64,000 bases of DNA from Misgurnus anguillicaudatus (GCF_027580225.2 NC_073356.2:1860001-1924000), one strand, 5' to 3'; positions 9,919-22,844 are shown, numbered from the stretch's first letter. The notes: a model not told the origin generated them from the sequence alone. Translations and numbers: made by a program.

Positions 9919-12900
9919 TGAGTTGAAGCTGGGCCAGCAAAACCTGGTCCTGTGTATTGCTGCCTATGCTAAGACTGTTGGCTGGCTGGTACAGTCAGAG
10001 TCAAACCCATAAATACATGAAAACTATCAGATCTAAAGAAGATTTGTTTGCTTCTATCAAAACCCAAAGACACTGTTGGCATCTGGTGTATTTTTTGCTA
10101 ATTGTATGTCCAGGACTCTATCTTAAATTGAAAATTACATGGATACATTTTGCTTGAAAGCACTAAATGTTATGTCCAGTACTCTATGTTAAATTTGATC
10201 TCAAATGTCCAACAGAAACATTAAGCCCACATCAACTATGAAGACTGCTTTAGGAGACTTAGGAACAGTAATAAAATGAACAACCTACTGGCTTTGGGAA
10301 GGGAAAAACGAATTGCAGGCTGTAAGATGCCTATAAACTCTATCAGAGCTAAAGAAGTGACTACTGGTCAACAGAGATTTCCACTTAAACCTTGTGGAAT
10401 TTGATCCTGGGTCTCCCATATGGGAGAATCAGTGCTCCAACCACTAGACTACAGAGGATGAGTTGAAGCTGGGCCAGCAAAACCTGGTCCTGTGTATTGC
10501 TGCCTATGCTAAGACTGTTGGCTGGCTGGTACAGTCAGAGTCAAACCCATAAATACATGAAAACTATCAGATCTAAAGAAGATTTGTTTGCTTCTATCAA
10601 AACCCAAAGACACTGTTGGCATCTGATGTATTTTTTGCTAATTGTATGTCTTGGTCTCTTTCTTAAATTGAAACTTACATGGATATATTTTGCTTGAAAG
10701 CACTAAATGTTATGTCCAGTACTCTATGTTAAATTTGATCTCAAATGTCCAGCAGAAACCTTAAGCCCACATCAACTATGAAGACTGCTTTAGGAGACTT
10801 AGGAACAGTAATAAAATGAATCAGAGCTAAAGAAATAACTACTGGTCAACGGAGAATTCAACTCAAACCTTGTGGGATTTGAAACTGGGTCTCCCATATG
10901 GGAGAATCAGTGCTCTAATCACTAGACTACAGAGGATGAGTTGAAGCTGGGCCAGCAAAACCTGGTCCTGTGTATTGTTGCCTATGCCAAGACTGTTGGC
11001 TGGCTGGTACAGTCAGAGTCAAACCCACAAATACATGAAAACTATCAGATCTAAAGAAGATTTGTTTGCTTCTATCAAAACCCAAAGACACTGTTTGCAT
11101 TTGCTGTATTTTTTGCTAATTGTATGTCTAGGACCCTTTCTTCAAGTGTAACTCACATGAACATTTGGCTTGAAAGTACTAAATGTTATGTCCAGTACTC
11201 TATGTTAAATTTGATCTCAAATGTCCAGCAGAAACCTTAAGCCCACATCAACTATGAAGACTGCTTTAGGAGACTTAGGAACAGTAATAAAATGAACAAC
11301 CTACTGGCTTTGGGAAGGGAAAAACGAATTGCAGGCTGTAAGATGCCTATAAACTCTATCAGAGCTAAAGAATTGACTACTGGTCAATGGAGAATACCCC
11401 TTAAACCTTGGGGGATTTGAACCTGGGTCTCCCATATGGGAGAATCAGTGCTCTAACCACTAGACTACAGAGGATGAGTTGAAGCTGGGCCAGCAAAATC
11501 TGGTCCTGTGTATTGCTGACTATGATCAGACTGTTGGCTGGCTGGTACAGTCAGAGTCAAACCCACAAATACATGAAAACTATCAGAAGATTTGTTTGCT
11601 TCATTCAAAACCCAAAGACACTGTTGGCATCTGGTGTATTTTTTGCTAATTGTATGTCCAGGACTCTATCTTAAATTGAAAATTACATGGATACATTTTG
11701 CTTGAAAGCACTAAATGTTATGTCCAGTACTCTATGTTAAATTTGATCTCAAATGTCCAACAGAAACATTAAGCCCACATCAACTATGAAGACTGCTTTA
11801 GGAGACTTAGGAACAGTAATAAAATGAACAACCTACTGGCTTTGGGAAGGGAAAAACGAATTGCAGGCTGTAAGATGCCTATAAACTCTATCAGAGCTAA
11901 AGAAGTGACTACTGGTCAACAGAGATTTCCACTTAAACCTTGTGGAATTTGATCCTGGGTCTCCCATATGGGAGAATCAGTGCTCCAACCACTAGACTAC
12001 AGAGGATGAGTTGAAGCTGGGCCAGCAAAACCTGGTCCTGTGTATTGCTGCCTATGCTAAGACTGTTGGCTGGCTGGTACAGTCAGAGTCAAACCCATAA
12101 ATACATGAAAACTATCAGATCTAAAGAAGATTTGTTTGCTTCTATCAAAACCCAAAGACACTGTTGGCATCTGATGTATTTTTTGCTAATTGTATGTCTT
12201 GGTCTCTTTCTTAAATTGAAACTTACATGGATATATTTTGCTTGAAAGCACTAAATGTTATGTCCAGTACTCTATGTTAAATTTGATCTCAAATGTCCAG
12301 CAGAAACCTTAAGCCCACATCAACTATGAAGACTGCTTTAGGAGACTTAGGAACAGTAATAAAATGAATCAGAGCTAAAGAAATAACTACTGGTCAACGG
12401 AGAATTCAACTCAAACCTTGTGGGATTTGAAACTGGGTCTCCCATATGGGAGAATCAGTGCTCTAATCACTAGACTACAGAGGATGAGTTGAAGCTGGGC
12501 CAGCAAAACCTGGTCCTGTGTATTGTTGCCTATGCCAAGACTGTTGGCTGGCTGGTACAGTCAGAGTCAAACCCACAAATACATGAAAACTATCAGATCT
12601 AAAGAAGATTTGTTTGCTTCTATCAAAACCCAAAGACACTGTTTGCATTTGCTGTATTTTTTGCTAATTGTATGTCTAGGACCCTTTCTTCAAGTGTAAC
12701 TCACATGAACATTTGGCTTGAAAGTACTAAATGTTATGTCCAGTACTCTATGTTAAATTTGATCTCAAATGTCCAGCAGAAACCTTAAGCCCACATCAAC
12801 TATGAAGACTGATTTAGGAGACTTAGGAACAGTAATAAAATGAACAACCTACTGGCTTTGGGAAGGGAAAAACGAATTGCAGGCTGTAAGATGCCTATAA

Positions 12901-13481
12901 ACTCTATCAGAGCTAAAGAATTGACTACTGGTCAATGGAGAATACCCCTTAAACCTTGGGGGATTTGAACCTGGGTCTCCCATATGGGAGAATCAGTGCT
13001 CTAACCACTAGACTACAGAGGATGAGTTGAAGCTGGGCCAGCAAAATCTGGTCCTGTGTATTGCTGACTATGATCAGACTGTTGGCTGGCTGGTACAGTC
13101 AGAGTCAAACCCACAAATACATGAAAACTATCAGAAGATTTGTTTGCTTCATTCAAAACCCAAAGACACTGTTGGCATCTGATGTATTTTTTGTTAATTG
13201 TATGTCTTGGTCTCTTTCTTAAATTGAAACTTACATGGATATATTTTGCCTGAAAGCACTAAATGTTATGTCCAGTACTCTATGTTAAATTTGATCTCAA
13301 ATGTCCAGCAGAAACCTTAAGCCCACATCAACTATGAAGACTGCTTTAGGAGACTTAGGTACAGTAATAAAATGAACAACCTACTGGCTTTGGGAAGGGA
13401 AAATAGAATTGTAGGCTATAAGATGCCCACAAACTCTATCAGAGCTAAAGAAGTGACTACTGGTCAACAGAGATTTCCACT

Positions 13482-13554
13482 TAAACCTTGTGGAATTTGA
13501 ACCTGGGTCTCCCATATGGGAGAATCAGTGCTCTAACCACTAGACTACAGCGGA
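13482..13554 (-). pseudogene. tRNA-derived element, theta subtype
   Basis: A 73-nt copy with a TCCGCTG 5' end, good A box and B box GGTTCAAATTC. The downstream flank reads ATAGAATTGTAGGCTATAAG, so the T5 tract of other units is broken here (GGGAAAATAG on the plus strand leaves a T4). Confidence 0.75.
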
Positions 13555-14021
13555 TGAGTTGAAGCTGGGCCAGCAAAACCTGGTCCTGTGTATTGCTGCC
13601 TATGCTAAGACTGTTGGCTGGCTGGTACAGTCAGAGTCAAACCCATAAATACATGAAAACTATCAGATCTAAAGAAGATGTGTTTGCTTCTATCAAAACC
13701 CAAAGACACTGTTGGCATCTGATGTATTTTTTGCTAATTGTATGTCCAGGACTCTATCTTAAATTGAAAATTACATGGATACATTTTGCTTGAAAGCACT
13801 AAATGTTATGTCCAGTACTCTATGTTAAATTTGATCTCAAATGTCCAACAGAAACATTAAGCCCACATCAACTATGAAGACTGCTTTAGGAGACTTAGGA
13901 ACAGTAATAAAATGAACAACCTACTGGCTTTGGGAAGGGAAAAACGAATTGCAGGCTGTAAGATGCTTATAAACTCTATCAGAGCTAAAGAAGTGACAAC
14001 TGGTCAATGGAGAATACCCCT

Positions 14022-14094
14022 TAAACCTTGTGGGATTTGAACCTGGGTCGCCCATATGGGAGAATCAGTGCTCTTACCACTAGACTACAGAGGA
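14022..14094 (-). pseudogene. tRNA-derived element, iota subtype
   Basis: A 73-nt copy with GGGCGACCC after the central CATATG and GGTAAGAGC in the D-arm region. Both boxes fit the Pol III consensus. A 101-residue plus-strand open frame (14028-14333) crosses it antisense, but I treat that frame as chance. Confidence 0.75.
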
Positions 14095-15093
14095 TGAGTA
14101 GAAGCTGGGCCAGCAAAACCTGGTCCTGTGTATTGCTGCCTATGCTAAGACTGTTGGCTGGCTGGTACAGTCAGAGTCAAACCCATAAATACATGAAAAC
14201 TATCAGATCTAAAGAAGATGTGTTTGCTTCTATCAAAACCCAAAGACACTGTTGGCATCTGATGTATTTTTTGCTAATTGTATGTCTTGGTCTCTTTCTT
14301 AAATTGAAACTTACATGGATATATTTTGCTTGAAAGCACTAAATGTTATGTCCAGTACTCTATGTTAAATTTGATCTCAAATGTCCAGCAGAAACCTTAA
14401 GCCCACATCAACTATGAAGACTGCTTTAGGAGACTTAGGAACAGTAATAAAATGAACAACCTACTGGCTTTGGGAAGGGAAAAACGAATTGCAGGCTGTA
14501 AGATGCCTATAAACTCTATCAGAGCTAAAGAATTGACTACTGGTCAATGGAGAATACCCCTTAAACCTTGGGGGATTTGAACCTGGGTCTCCCATATGGG
14601 AGAATCAGTGCTCTAACCACTAGACTACAGAGGATGAGTTGAAGCTGGGCCAGCAAAATCTGGTCCTGTGTATTGCTGACTATGATCAGACTGTTGGCTG
14701 GCTGGTACAGTCAGAGTCAAACCCACAAATACATGAAAACTATCAGAAGATTTGTTTGCTTCATTCAAAACCCAAAGACACTGTTGGCATCTGGTGTATT
14801 TTTTGCTAATTGTATGTCCAGGACTCTATCTTAAATTGAAAATTACATGGATACATTTTGCTTGAAAGCACTAAATGTTATGTCCAGTACTCTATGTTAA
14901 ATTTGATCTCAAATGTCCAACAGAAACATTAAGCCCACATCAACTATGAAGACTGCTTTAGGAGACTTAGGAACAGTAATAAAATGAACAACCTACTGGC
15001 TTTGGGAAGGGAAAAACGAATTGCAGGCTGTAAGATGCCTATAAACTCTATCAGAGCTAAAGAAGTGACTACTGGTCAACAGAGATTTCCACT

Positions 15094-15166
15094 TAAACCT
15101 TGTGGAATTTGATCCTGGGTCTCCCATATGGGAGAATCAGTGCTCCAACCACTAGACTACAGAGGA
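15094..15166 (-). pseudogene. tRNA-derived element, alpha subtype (representative of 39)
   Basis: The alpha subtype keeps a good A box (TAGTCTAGTGG), but its B box reads GGATCAAATTC, losing the conserved first T of the T loop. Its D-arm region reads GGTTGGAGC. The 5' ends of all copies are at 2432, 2972, 4527, 6075, 6615, 10458, 12006, 15166, 15706, 17254, 17794, 21438, 21978, 23872, 24412, 27047, 27587, 29135, 29675, 33194, 34186, 35734, 36274, 39793, 40785, 42333, 42873, 46038, 46578, 50283, 51831, 52371, 53919, 56520, 58068, 58608, 60156, 61711 and 63259. Each spans 73 nt to the left of the listed base. Four of the copies I checked (4527, 34186, 40785, 50283) have CCCACATGGG instead of CCCATATGGG, as does 61711. 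Pol III activity is doubtful because of the B box. Confidence 0.8.
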
Positions 15167-16111
15167 TGAGTTGAAGCTGGGCCAGCAAAACCTGGTCCTG
15201 TGTATTGCTGCCTATGCTAAGACTGTTGGCTGGCTGGTACAGTCAGAGTCAAACCCATAAATACATGAAAACTATCAGATCTAAAGAAGATTTGTTTGCT
15301 TCTATCAAAACCCAAAGACACTGTTGGCATCTGATGTATTTTTTGCTAATTGTATGTCTTGGTCTCTTTCTTAAATTGAAACTTACATGGATATATTTTG
15401 CTTGAAAGCACTAAATGTTATGTCCAGTACTCTATGTTAAATTTGATCTCAAATGTCCAGCAGAAACCTTAAGCCCACATCAACTATGAAGACTGCTTTA
15501 GGAGACTTAGGAACAGTAATAAAATGAACAACCTACTGGCTTTGGGAAGGGAAAAACGAATTGCAGGCTGTAAGATGCCTATAAACTCTATCAGAGCTAA
15601 AGAAGTGACTACTGGTCAACAGAGATTTCCACTTAAACCTTGTGGAATTTGATCCTGGGTCTCCCATATGGGAGAATCAGTGCTCCAACCACTAGACTAC
15701 AGAGGATGAGTTGAAGCTGGGCCAGCAAAACCTGGTCCTGTGTATTGCTGCCTATGCTAAGACTGTTGGCTGGCTGGTACAGTCAGAGTCAAACCCATAA
15801 ATACATGAAAACTATCAGATCTAAAGAAGATTTGTTTGCTTCTATCAAAACCCAAAGACACTGTTGGCATCTGATGTATTTTTTGCTAATTGTATGTCTT
15901 GGTCTCTTTCTTAAATTGAAACTTACATGGATATATTTTGCTTGAAAGCACTAAATGTTATGTCCAGTACTCTATGTTAAATTTGATCTCAAATGTCCAG
16001 CAGAAACCTTAAGCCCACATCAACTATGAAGACTGCTTTAGGAGACTTAGGAACAGTAATAAAATGAATCAGAGCTAAAGAAATAACTACTGGTCAACGG
16101 AGAATTCAACT

Positions 16112-16184
16112 CAAACCTTGTGGGATTTGAAACTGGGTCTCCCATATGGGAGAATCAGTGCTCTAATCACTAGACTACAGAGGA
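16112..16184 (-). pseudogene. tRNA-derived element, beta subtype (representative of 35)
   Basis: Both promoter boxes are damaged: the A box ends GTGA rather than GTGG, and the B box reads AGTTTCAAATCC. In most copies the 62-bp segment that holds the T5 tract is missing just downstream. The 5' ends are at 1362, 3450, 5005, 9381, 10936, 12484, 16184, 18272, 20360, 22456, 24890, 25977, 28065, 30153, 31240, 32124, 33646, 34664, 36752, 37839, 38723, 40245, 41263, 43351, 44438, 47056, 48666, 50761, 52849, 54371, 56998, 59086, 60634, 62189 and 63711. Copies at 25977, 31240, 37839, 44438 and 48666 keep the 62-bp segment. This is the most decayed subtype. Confidence 0.8.
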
Positions 16185-16649
16185 TGAGTTGAAGCTGGGC
16201 CAGCAAAACCTGGTCCTGTGTATTGTTGCCTATGCCAAGACTGTTGGCTGGCTGGTACAGTCAGAGTCAAACCCACAAATACATGAAAACTATCAGATCT
16301 AAAGAAGATTTGTTTGCTTCTATCAAAACCCAAAGACACTGTTTGCATTTGCTGTATTTTTTGCTAATTGTATGTCTAGGACCCTTTCTTCAAGTGTAAC
16401 TCACATGAACATTTGGCTTGAAAGTACTAAATGTTATGTCCAGTACTCTATGTTAAATTTGATCTCAAATGTCCAGCAGAAACCTTAAGCCCACATCAAC
16501 TATGAAGACTGCTTTAGGAGACTTAGGAACAGTAATAAAATGAACAACCTACTGGCTTTGGGAAGGGAAAAACGAATTGCAGGCTGTAAGATGCCTATAA
16601 ACTCTATCAGAGCTAAAGAATTGACTACTGGTCAATGGAGAATACCCCT

Positions 16650-16722
16650 TAAACCTTGGGGGATTTGAACCTGGGTCTCCCATATGGGAGAATCAGTGCT
16701 CTAACCACTAGACTACAGAGGA
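16650..16722 (-). pseudogene. tRNA-derived element, gamma subtype (representative of 26)
   Basis: The A box TAGTCTAGTGG and B box GGTTCAAATCC both fit the Pol III consensus, about 33 bases apart, which is normal for an intron-less tRNA gene. A T5 tract lies about 80 bases past the 3' end. The acceptor side reads CCCCCAAGG, so the stems do not pair well. The 5' ends are at 1900, 5543, 11474, 13022, 14634, 16722, 18810, 20898, 25428, 26515, 28603, 30691, 32662, 35202, 37290, 39261, 41801, 43889, 45506, 47594, 51299, 53387, 54909, 57536, 59624 and 62727. These are the commonest copies with an apparently usable internal promoter. Confidence 0.8.
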
Positions 16723-19269
16723 TGAGTTGAAGCTGGGCCAGCAAAATCTGGTCCTGTGTATTGCTGACTATGATCAGACTGTTGGCTGGCTGGTACAGTC
16801 AGAGTCAAACCCACAAATACATGAAAACTATCAGAAGATTTGTTTGCTTCATTCAAAACCCAAAGACACTGTTGGCATCTGGTGTATTTTTTGCTAATTG
16901 TATGTCCAGGACTCTATCTTAAATTGAAAATTACATGGATACATTTTGCTTGAAAGCACTAAATGTTATGTCCAGTACTCTATGTTAAATTTGATCTCAA
17001 ATGTCCAACAGAAACATTAAGCCCACATCAACTATGAAGACTGCTTTAGGAGACTTAGGAACAGTAATAAAATGAACAACCTACTGGCTTTGGGAAGGGA
17101 AAAACGAATTGCAGGCTGTAAGATGCCTATAAACTCTATCAGAGCTAAAGAAGTGACTACTGGTCAACAGAGATTTCCACTTAAACCTTGTGGAATTTGA
17201 TCCTGGGTCTCCCATATGGGAGAATCAGTGCTCCAACCACTAGACTACAGAGGATGAGTTGAAGCTGGGCCAGCAAAACCTGGTCCTGTGTATTGCTGCC
17301 TATGCTAAGACTGTTGGCTGGCTGGTACAGTCAGAGTCAAACCCATAAATACATGAAAACTATCAGATCTAAAGAAGATTTGTTTGCTTCTATCAAAACC
17401 CAAAGACACTGTTGGCATCTGATGTATTTTTTGCTAATTGTATGTCTTGGTCTCTTTCTTAAATTGAAACTTACATGGATATATTTTGCTTGAAAGCACT
17501 AAATGTTATGTCCAGTACTCTATGTTAAATTTGATCTCAAATGTCCAGCAGAAACCTTAAGCCCACATCAACTATGAAGACTGCTTTAGGAGACTTAGGA
17601 ACAGTAATAAAATGAACAACCTACTGGCTTTGGGAAGGGAAAAACGAATTGCAGGCTGTAAGATGCCTATAAACTCTATCAGAGCTAAAGAAGTGACTAC
17701 TGGTCAACAGAGATTTCCACTTAAACCTTGTGGAATTTGATCCTGGGTCTCCCATATGGGAGAATCAGTGCTCCAACCACTAGACTACAGAGGATGAGTT
17801 GAAGCTGGGCCAGCAAAACCTGGTCCTGTGTATTGCTGCCTATGCTAAGACTGTTGGCTGGCTGGTACAGTCAGAGTCAAACCCATAAATACATGAAAAC
17901 TATCAGATCTAAAGAAGATTTGTTTGCTTCTATCAAAACCCAAAGACACTGTTGGCATCTGATGTATTTTTTGCTAATTGTATGTCTTGGTCTCTTTCTT
18001 AAATTGAAACTTACATGGATATATTTTGCTTGAAAGCACTAAATGTTATGTCCAGTACTCTATGTTAAATTTGATCTCAAATGTCCAGCAGAAACCTTAA
18101 GCCCACATCAACTATGAAGACTGCTTTAGGAGACTTAGGAACAGTAATAAAATGAATCAGAGCTAAAGAAATAACTACTGGTCAACGGAGAATTCAACTC
18201 AAACCTTGTGGGATTTGAAACTGGGTCTCCCATATGGGAGAATCAGTGCTCTAATCACTAGACTACAGAGGATGAGTTGAAGCTGGGCCAGCAAAACCTG
18301 GTCCTGTGTATTGTTGCCTATGCCAAGACTGTTGGCTGGCTGGTACAGTCAGAGTCAAACCCACAAATACATGAAAACTATCAGATCTAAAGAAGATTTG
18401 TTTGCTTCTATCAAAACCCAAAGACACTGTTTGCATTTGCTGTATTTTTTGCTAATTGTATGTCTAGGACCCTTTCTTCAAGTGTAACTCACATGAACAT
18501 TTGGCTTGAAAGTACTAAATGTTATGTCCAGTACTCTATGTTAAATTTGATCTCAAATGTCCAGCAGAAACCTTAAGCCCACATCAACTATGAAGACTGC
18601 TTTAGGAGACTTAGGAACAGTAATAAAATGAACAACCTACTGGCTTTGGGAAGGGAAAAACGAATTGCAGGCTGTAAGATGCCTATAAACTCTATCAGAG
18701 CTAAAGAATTGACTACTGGTCAATGGAGAATACCCCTTAAACCTTGGGGGATTTGAACCTGGGTCTCCCATATGGGAGAATCAGTGCTCTAACCACTAGA
18801 CTACAGAGGATGAGTTGAAGCTGGGCCAGCAAAATCTGGTCCTGTGTATTGCTGACTATGATCAGACTGTTGGCTGGCTGGTACAGTCAGAGTCAAACCC
18901 ACAAATACATGAAAACTATCAGAAGATTTGTTTGCTTCATTCAAAACCCAAAGACACTGTTGGCATCTGATGTATTTTTTGTTAATTGTATGTCTTGGTC
19001 TCTTTCTTAAATTGAAACTTACATGGATATATTTTGCCTGAAAGCACTAAATGTTATGTCCAGTACTCTATGTTAAATTTGATCTCAAATGTCCAGCAGA
19101 AACCTTAAGCCCACATCAACTATGAAGACTGCTTTAGGAGACTTAGGTACAGTAATAAAATGAACAACCTACTGGCTTTGGGAAGGGAAAATAGAATTGT
19201 AGGCTATAAGATGCCCACAAACTCTATCAGAGCTAAAGAAGTGACTACTGGTCAACAGAGATTTCCACT

Positions 19270-19342
19270 TAAACCTTGTGGAATTTGAACCTGGGTCTCC
19301 CATATGGGAGAATCAGTGCTCTAACCACTAGACTACAGCGGA
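19270..19342 (-). pseudogene. tRNA-derived element, theta subtype
   Basis: Second theta copy, in the same context as 13482-13554 (gamma before, iota after), at a distance of 5,788 bp. It has the TCCGCTG 5' end and B box GGTTCAAATTC. Confidence 0.75.
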
Positions 19343-19809
19343 TGAGTTGAAGCTGGGCCAGCAAAACCTGGTCCTGTGTATTGCTGCCTATGCTAAGACT
19401 GTTGGCTGGCTGGTACAGTCAGAGTCAAACCCATAAATACATGAAAACTATCAGATCTAAAGAAGATGTGTTTGCTTCTATCAAAACCCAAAGACACTGT
19501 TGGCATCTGATGTATTTTTTGCTAATTGTATGTCCAGGACTCTATCTTAAATTGAAAATTACATGGATACATTTTGCTTGAAAGCACTAAATGTTATGTC
19601 CAGTACTCTATGTTAAATTTGATCTCAAATGTCCAACAGAAACATTAAGCCCACATCAACTATGAAGACTGCTTTAGGAGACTTAGGAACAGTAATAAAA
19701 TGAACAACCTACTGGCTTTGGGAAGGGAAAAACGAATTGCAGGCTGTAAGATGCTTATAAACTCTATCAGAGCTAAAGAAGTGACAACTGGTCAATGGAG
19801 AATACCCCT

Positions 19810-19882
19810 TAAACCTTGTGGGATTTGAACCTGGGTCGCCCATATGGGAGAATCAGTGCTCTTACCACTAGACTACAGAGGA
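19810..19882 (-). pseudogene. tRNA-derived element, iota subtype
   Basis: Near-copy of 14022-14094 at 5,788 bp distance, with the same GGGCGACCC and GGTAAGAGC changes. The 5' flank differs (AAAATCTGG rather than AAAACCTGG), as if a gamma-type flank had been copied in. Confidence 0.75.
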
Positions 19883-22839
19883 TGAGTAGAAGCTGGGCCA
19901 GCAAAATCTGGTCCTGTGTATTGCTGACTATGCTAAGACTGTTGGCTGGCTGGTACAGTCAGAGTCAAACCCATAAATACATGAAAACTATCAGATCTAA
20001 AGAAGATGTGTTTGCTTCTATCAAAACCCAAAGACACTGTTGGCATCTGATGTATTTTTTGCTAATTGTATGTCTTGGTCTCTTTCTTAAATTGAAACTT
20101 ACATGGATATATTTTGCTTGAAAGCACTAAATGTTATGTCCAGTACTCTATGTTAAATTTGATCTCAAATGTCCAGCAGAAACCTTAAGCCCACATCAAC
20201 TATGAAGACTGCTTTAGGAGACTTAGGAACAGTAATAAAATGAATCAGAGCTAAAGAAATAACTACTGGTCAACGGAGAATTCAACTCAAACCTTGTGGG
20301 ATTTGAAACTGGGTCTCCCATATGGGAGAATCAGTGCTCTAATCACTAGACTACAGAGGATGAGTTGAAGCTGGGCCAGCAAAACCTGGTCCTGTGTATT
20401 GTTGCCTATGCCAAGACTGTTGGCTGGCTGGTACAGTCAGAGTCAAACCCACAAATACATGAAAACTATCAGATCTAAAGAAGATTTGTTTGCTTCTATC
20501 AAAACCCAAAGACACTGTTTGCATTTGCTGTATTTTTTGCTAATTGTATGTCTAGGACCCTTTCTTCAAGTGTAACTCACATGAACATTTGGCTTGAAAG
20601 TACTAAATGTTATGTCCAGTACTCTATGTTAAATTTGATCTCAAATGTCCAGCAGAAACCTTAAGCCCACATCAACTATGAAGACTGATTTAGGAGACTT
20701 AGGAACAGTAATAAAATGAACAACCTACTGGCTTTGGGAAGGGAAAAACGAATTGCAGGCTGTAAGATGCCTATAAACTCTATCAGAGCTAAAGAATTGA
20801 CTACTGGTCAATGGAGAATACCCCTTAAACCTTGGGGGATTTGAACCTGGGTCTCCCATATGGGAGAATCAGTGCTCTAACCACTAGACTACAGAGGATG
20901 AGTTGAAGCTGGGCCAGCAAAATCTGGTCCTGTGTATTGCTGACTATGATCAGACTGTTGGCTGGCTGGTACAGTCAGAGTCAAACCCACAAATACATGA
21001 AAACTATCAGATCTAAAGAAGATTTGTTTGCTTCATTCAAAACCCAAAGACACTGTTGGCATCTGGTGTATTTTTTGCTAATTGTATGTCCAGGACTCTA
21101 TCTTAAATTGAAAATTACATGGATACATTTTGCTTGAAAGCACTAAATGTTATGTCCAGTACTCTATGTTAAATTTGATCTCAAATGTCCAACAGAAACA
21201 TTAAGCCCACATCAACTATGAAGACTGCTTTAGGAGACTTAGGAACAGTAATAAAATGAACAACCTACTGGCTTTGGGAAGGGAAAAACGAATTGCAGGC
21301 TGTAAGATGCCTATAAACTCTATCAGAGCTAAAGAAGTGACTACTGGTCAACAGAGATTTCCACTTAAACCTTGTGGAATTTGATCCTGGGTCTCCCATA
21401 TGGGAGAATCAGTGCTCCAACCACTAGACTACAGAGGATGAGTTGAAGCTGGGCCAGCAAAACCTGGTCCTGTGTATTGCTGCCTATGCTAAGACTGTTG
21501 GCTGGCTGGTACAGTCAGAGTCAAACCCATAAATACATGAAAACTATCAGATCTAAAGAAGATTTGTTTGCTTCTATCAAAACCCAAAGACACTGTTGGC
21601 ATCTGATGTATTTTTTGCTAATTGTATGTCTTGGTCTCTTTCTTAAATTGAAACTTACATGGATATATTTTGCTTGAAAGCACTAAATGTTATGTCCAGT
21701 ACTCTATGTTAAATTTGATCTCAAATGTCCAGCAGAAACCTTAAGCCCACATCAACTATGAAGACTGCTTTAGGAGACTTAGGAACAGTAATAAAATGAA
21801 CAACCTACTGGCTTTGGGAAGGGAAAAACGAATTGCAGGCTGTAAGATGCCTATAAACTCTATCAGAGCTAAAGAAGTGACTACTGGTCAACAGAGATTT
21901 CCACTTAAACCTTGTGGAATTTGATCCTGGGTCTCCCATATGGGAGAATCAGTGCTCCAACCACTAGACTACAGAGGATGAGTTGAAGCTGGGCCAGCAA
22001 AACCTGGTCCTGTGTATTGCTGCCTATGCTAAGACTGTTGGCTGGCTGGTACAGTCAGAGTCAAACCCATAAATACATGAAAACTATCAGATCTAAAGAA
22101 GATTTGTTTGCTTCTATCAAAACCCAAAGACACTGTTGGCATCTGATGTATTTTTTGCTAATTGTATGTCTTGGTCTCTTTCTTAAATTGAAACTTACAT
22201 GGATATATTTTGCTTGAAAGCACTAAATGTTATGTCCAGTACTCTATGTTAAATTTGATCTCAAATGTCCAGCAGAAACCTTAAGCCCACATCAACTATG
22301 AAGACTGCTTTAGGAGACTTAGGAACAGTAATAAAATGAATCAGAGCTAAAGAAATAACTACTGGTCAACGGAGAATTCAACTCAAACCTTGTGGGATTT
22401 GAAACTGGGTCTCCCATATGGGAGAATCAGTGCTCTAATCACTAGACTACAGAGGATGAGTTGAAGCTGGGCCAGCAAAACCTGGTCCTGTGTATTGTTG
22501 CCTATGCCAAGACTGTTGGCTGGCTGGTACAGTCAGAGTCAAACCCACAAATACATGAAAACTATCAGATCTAAAGAAGATTTGTTTGCTTCTATCAAAA
22601 CCCAAAGACACTGTTTGCATTTGCTGTATTTTTTGCTAATTGTATGTCTAGGACCCTTTCTTCAAGTGTAACTCACATGAACATTTGGCTTGAAAGTACT
22701 AAATGTTATGTCCAGTACTCTATGTTAAATTTGATCTCAAATGTCCAGCAGAAACCTTAAGCCCACATCAACTATGAAGACTGCTTTAGGAGACTTAGGA
22801 ACAGTAATAAAATGAACAACCTACTGGCTTTGGGAAGGG

Positions 22840-22844
22840 AAAAA
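22840..22844 (-). terminator. T5 tract, candidate Pol III terminator (representative)
   Basis: On the minus strand the sequence reads CGTTTTTCCC. It lies 155 bases from the 5' end of the delta element at 22994, with no run of four T between. The same tract occurs in every unit that keeps the 62-bp segment. Most beta units lack it and have only TTTT from ATAAAATG, about 120 bases from the element's 5' end. Confidence 0.5.

Larger units (their letters stand above)
9247..15175 (-). repeat. Main satellite array, segment 2 (11 units)
   Basis: Unit tags are at 9391, 9928, 10468, 10946, 11484, 12016, 12494, 13032, 13564, 14104 and 14644. Subtype order is beta, epsilon, alpha, beta, gamma, alpha, beta, gamma, theta, iota, gamma. 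The part from 9247 to about 12.0 kb repeats the order and spacing of 3.3-6.1 kb, and both share the private AATAAATTG variant (3325-3333 and 9255-9263). That shows a block duplication of net period 3,643 bp, once the transposon and target copy are subtracted. Spaces between elements hold only monomer sequence. Confidence 0.95.
15176..19351 (-). repeat. Two tandem copies of the 2,088-bp higher-order repeat
   Basis: Tags at 15176, 15716, 16194, 16732, 17264, 17804, 18282 and 18820 give alpha, alpha, beta, gamma twice, with spacings 540, 478, 538 and 532 repeated exactly (sum 2,088). This is the cleanest example of the dominant higher-order unit. The 478 spacing is a full 540 monomer minus a 62-bp segment, and 532 lacks the 8 bases ATCTAAAG. 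Confidence 0.95.

Noticed and set aside
14028..14333. A 101-residue plus-strand open frame
   Set aside because: It is the same repeat frame extended upstream through the iota tRNA-like element, where base changes remove stops. It occurs only in the iota copies and resembles no protein I know.
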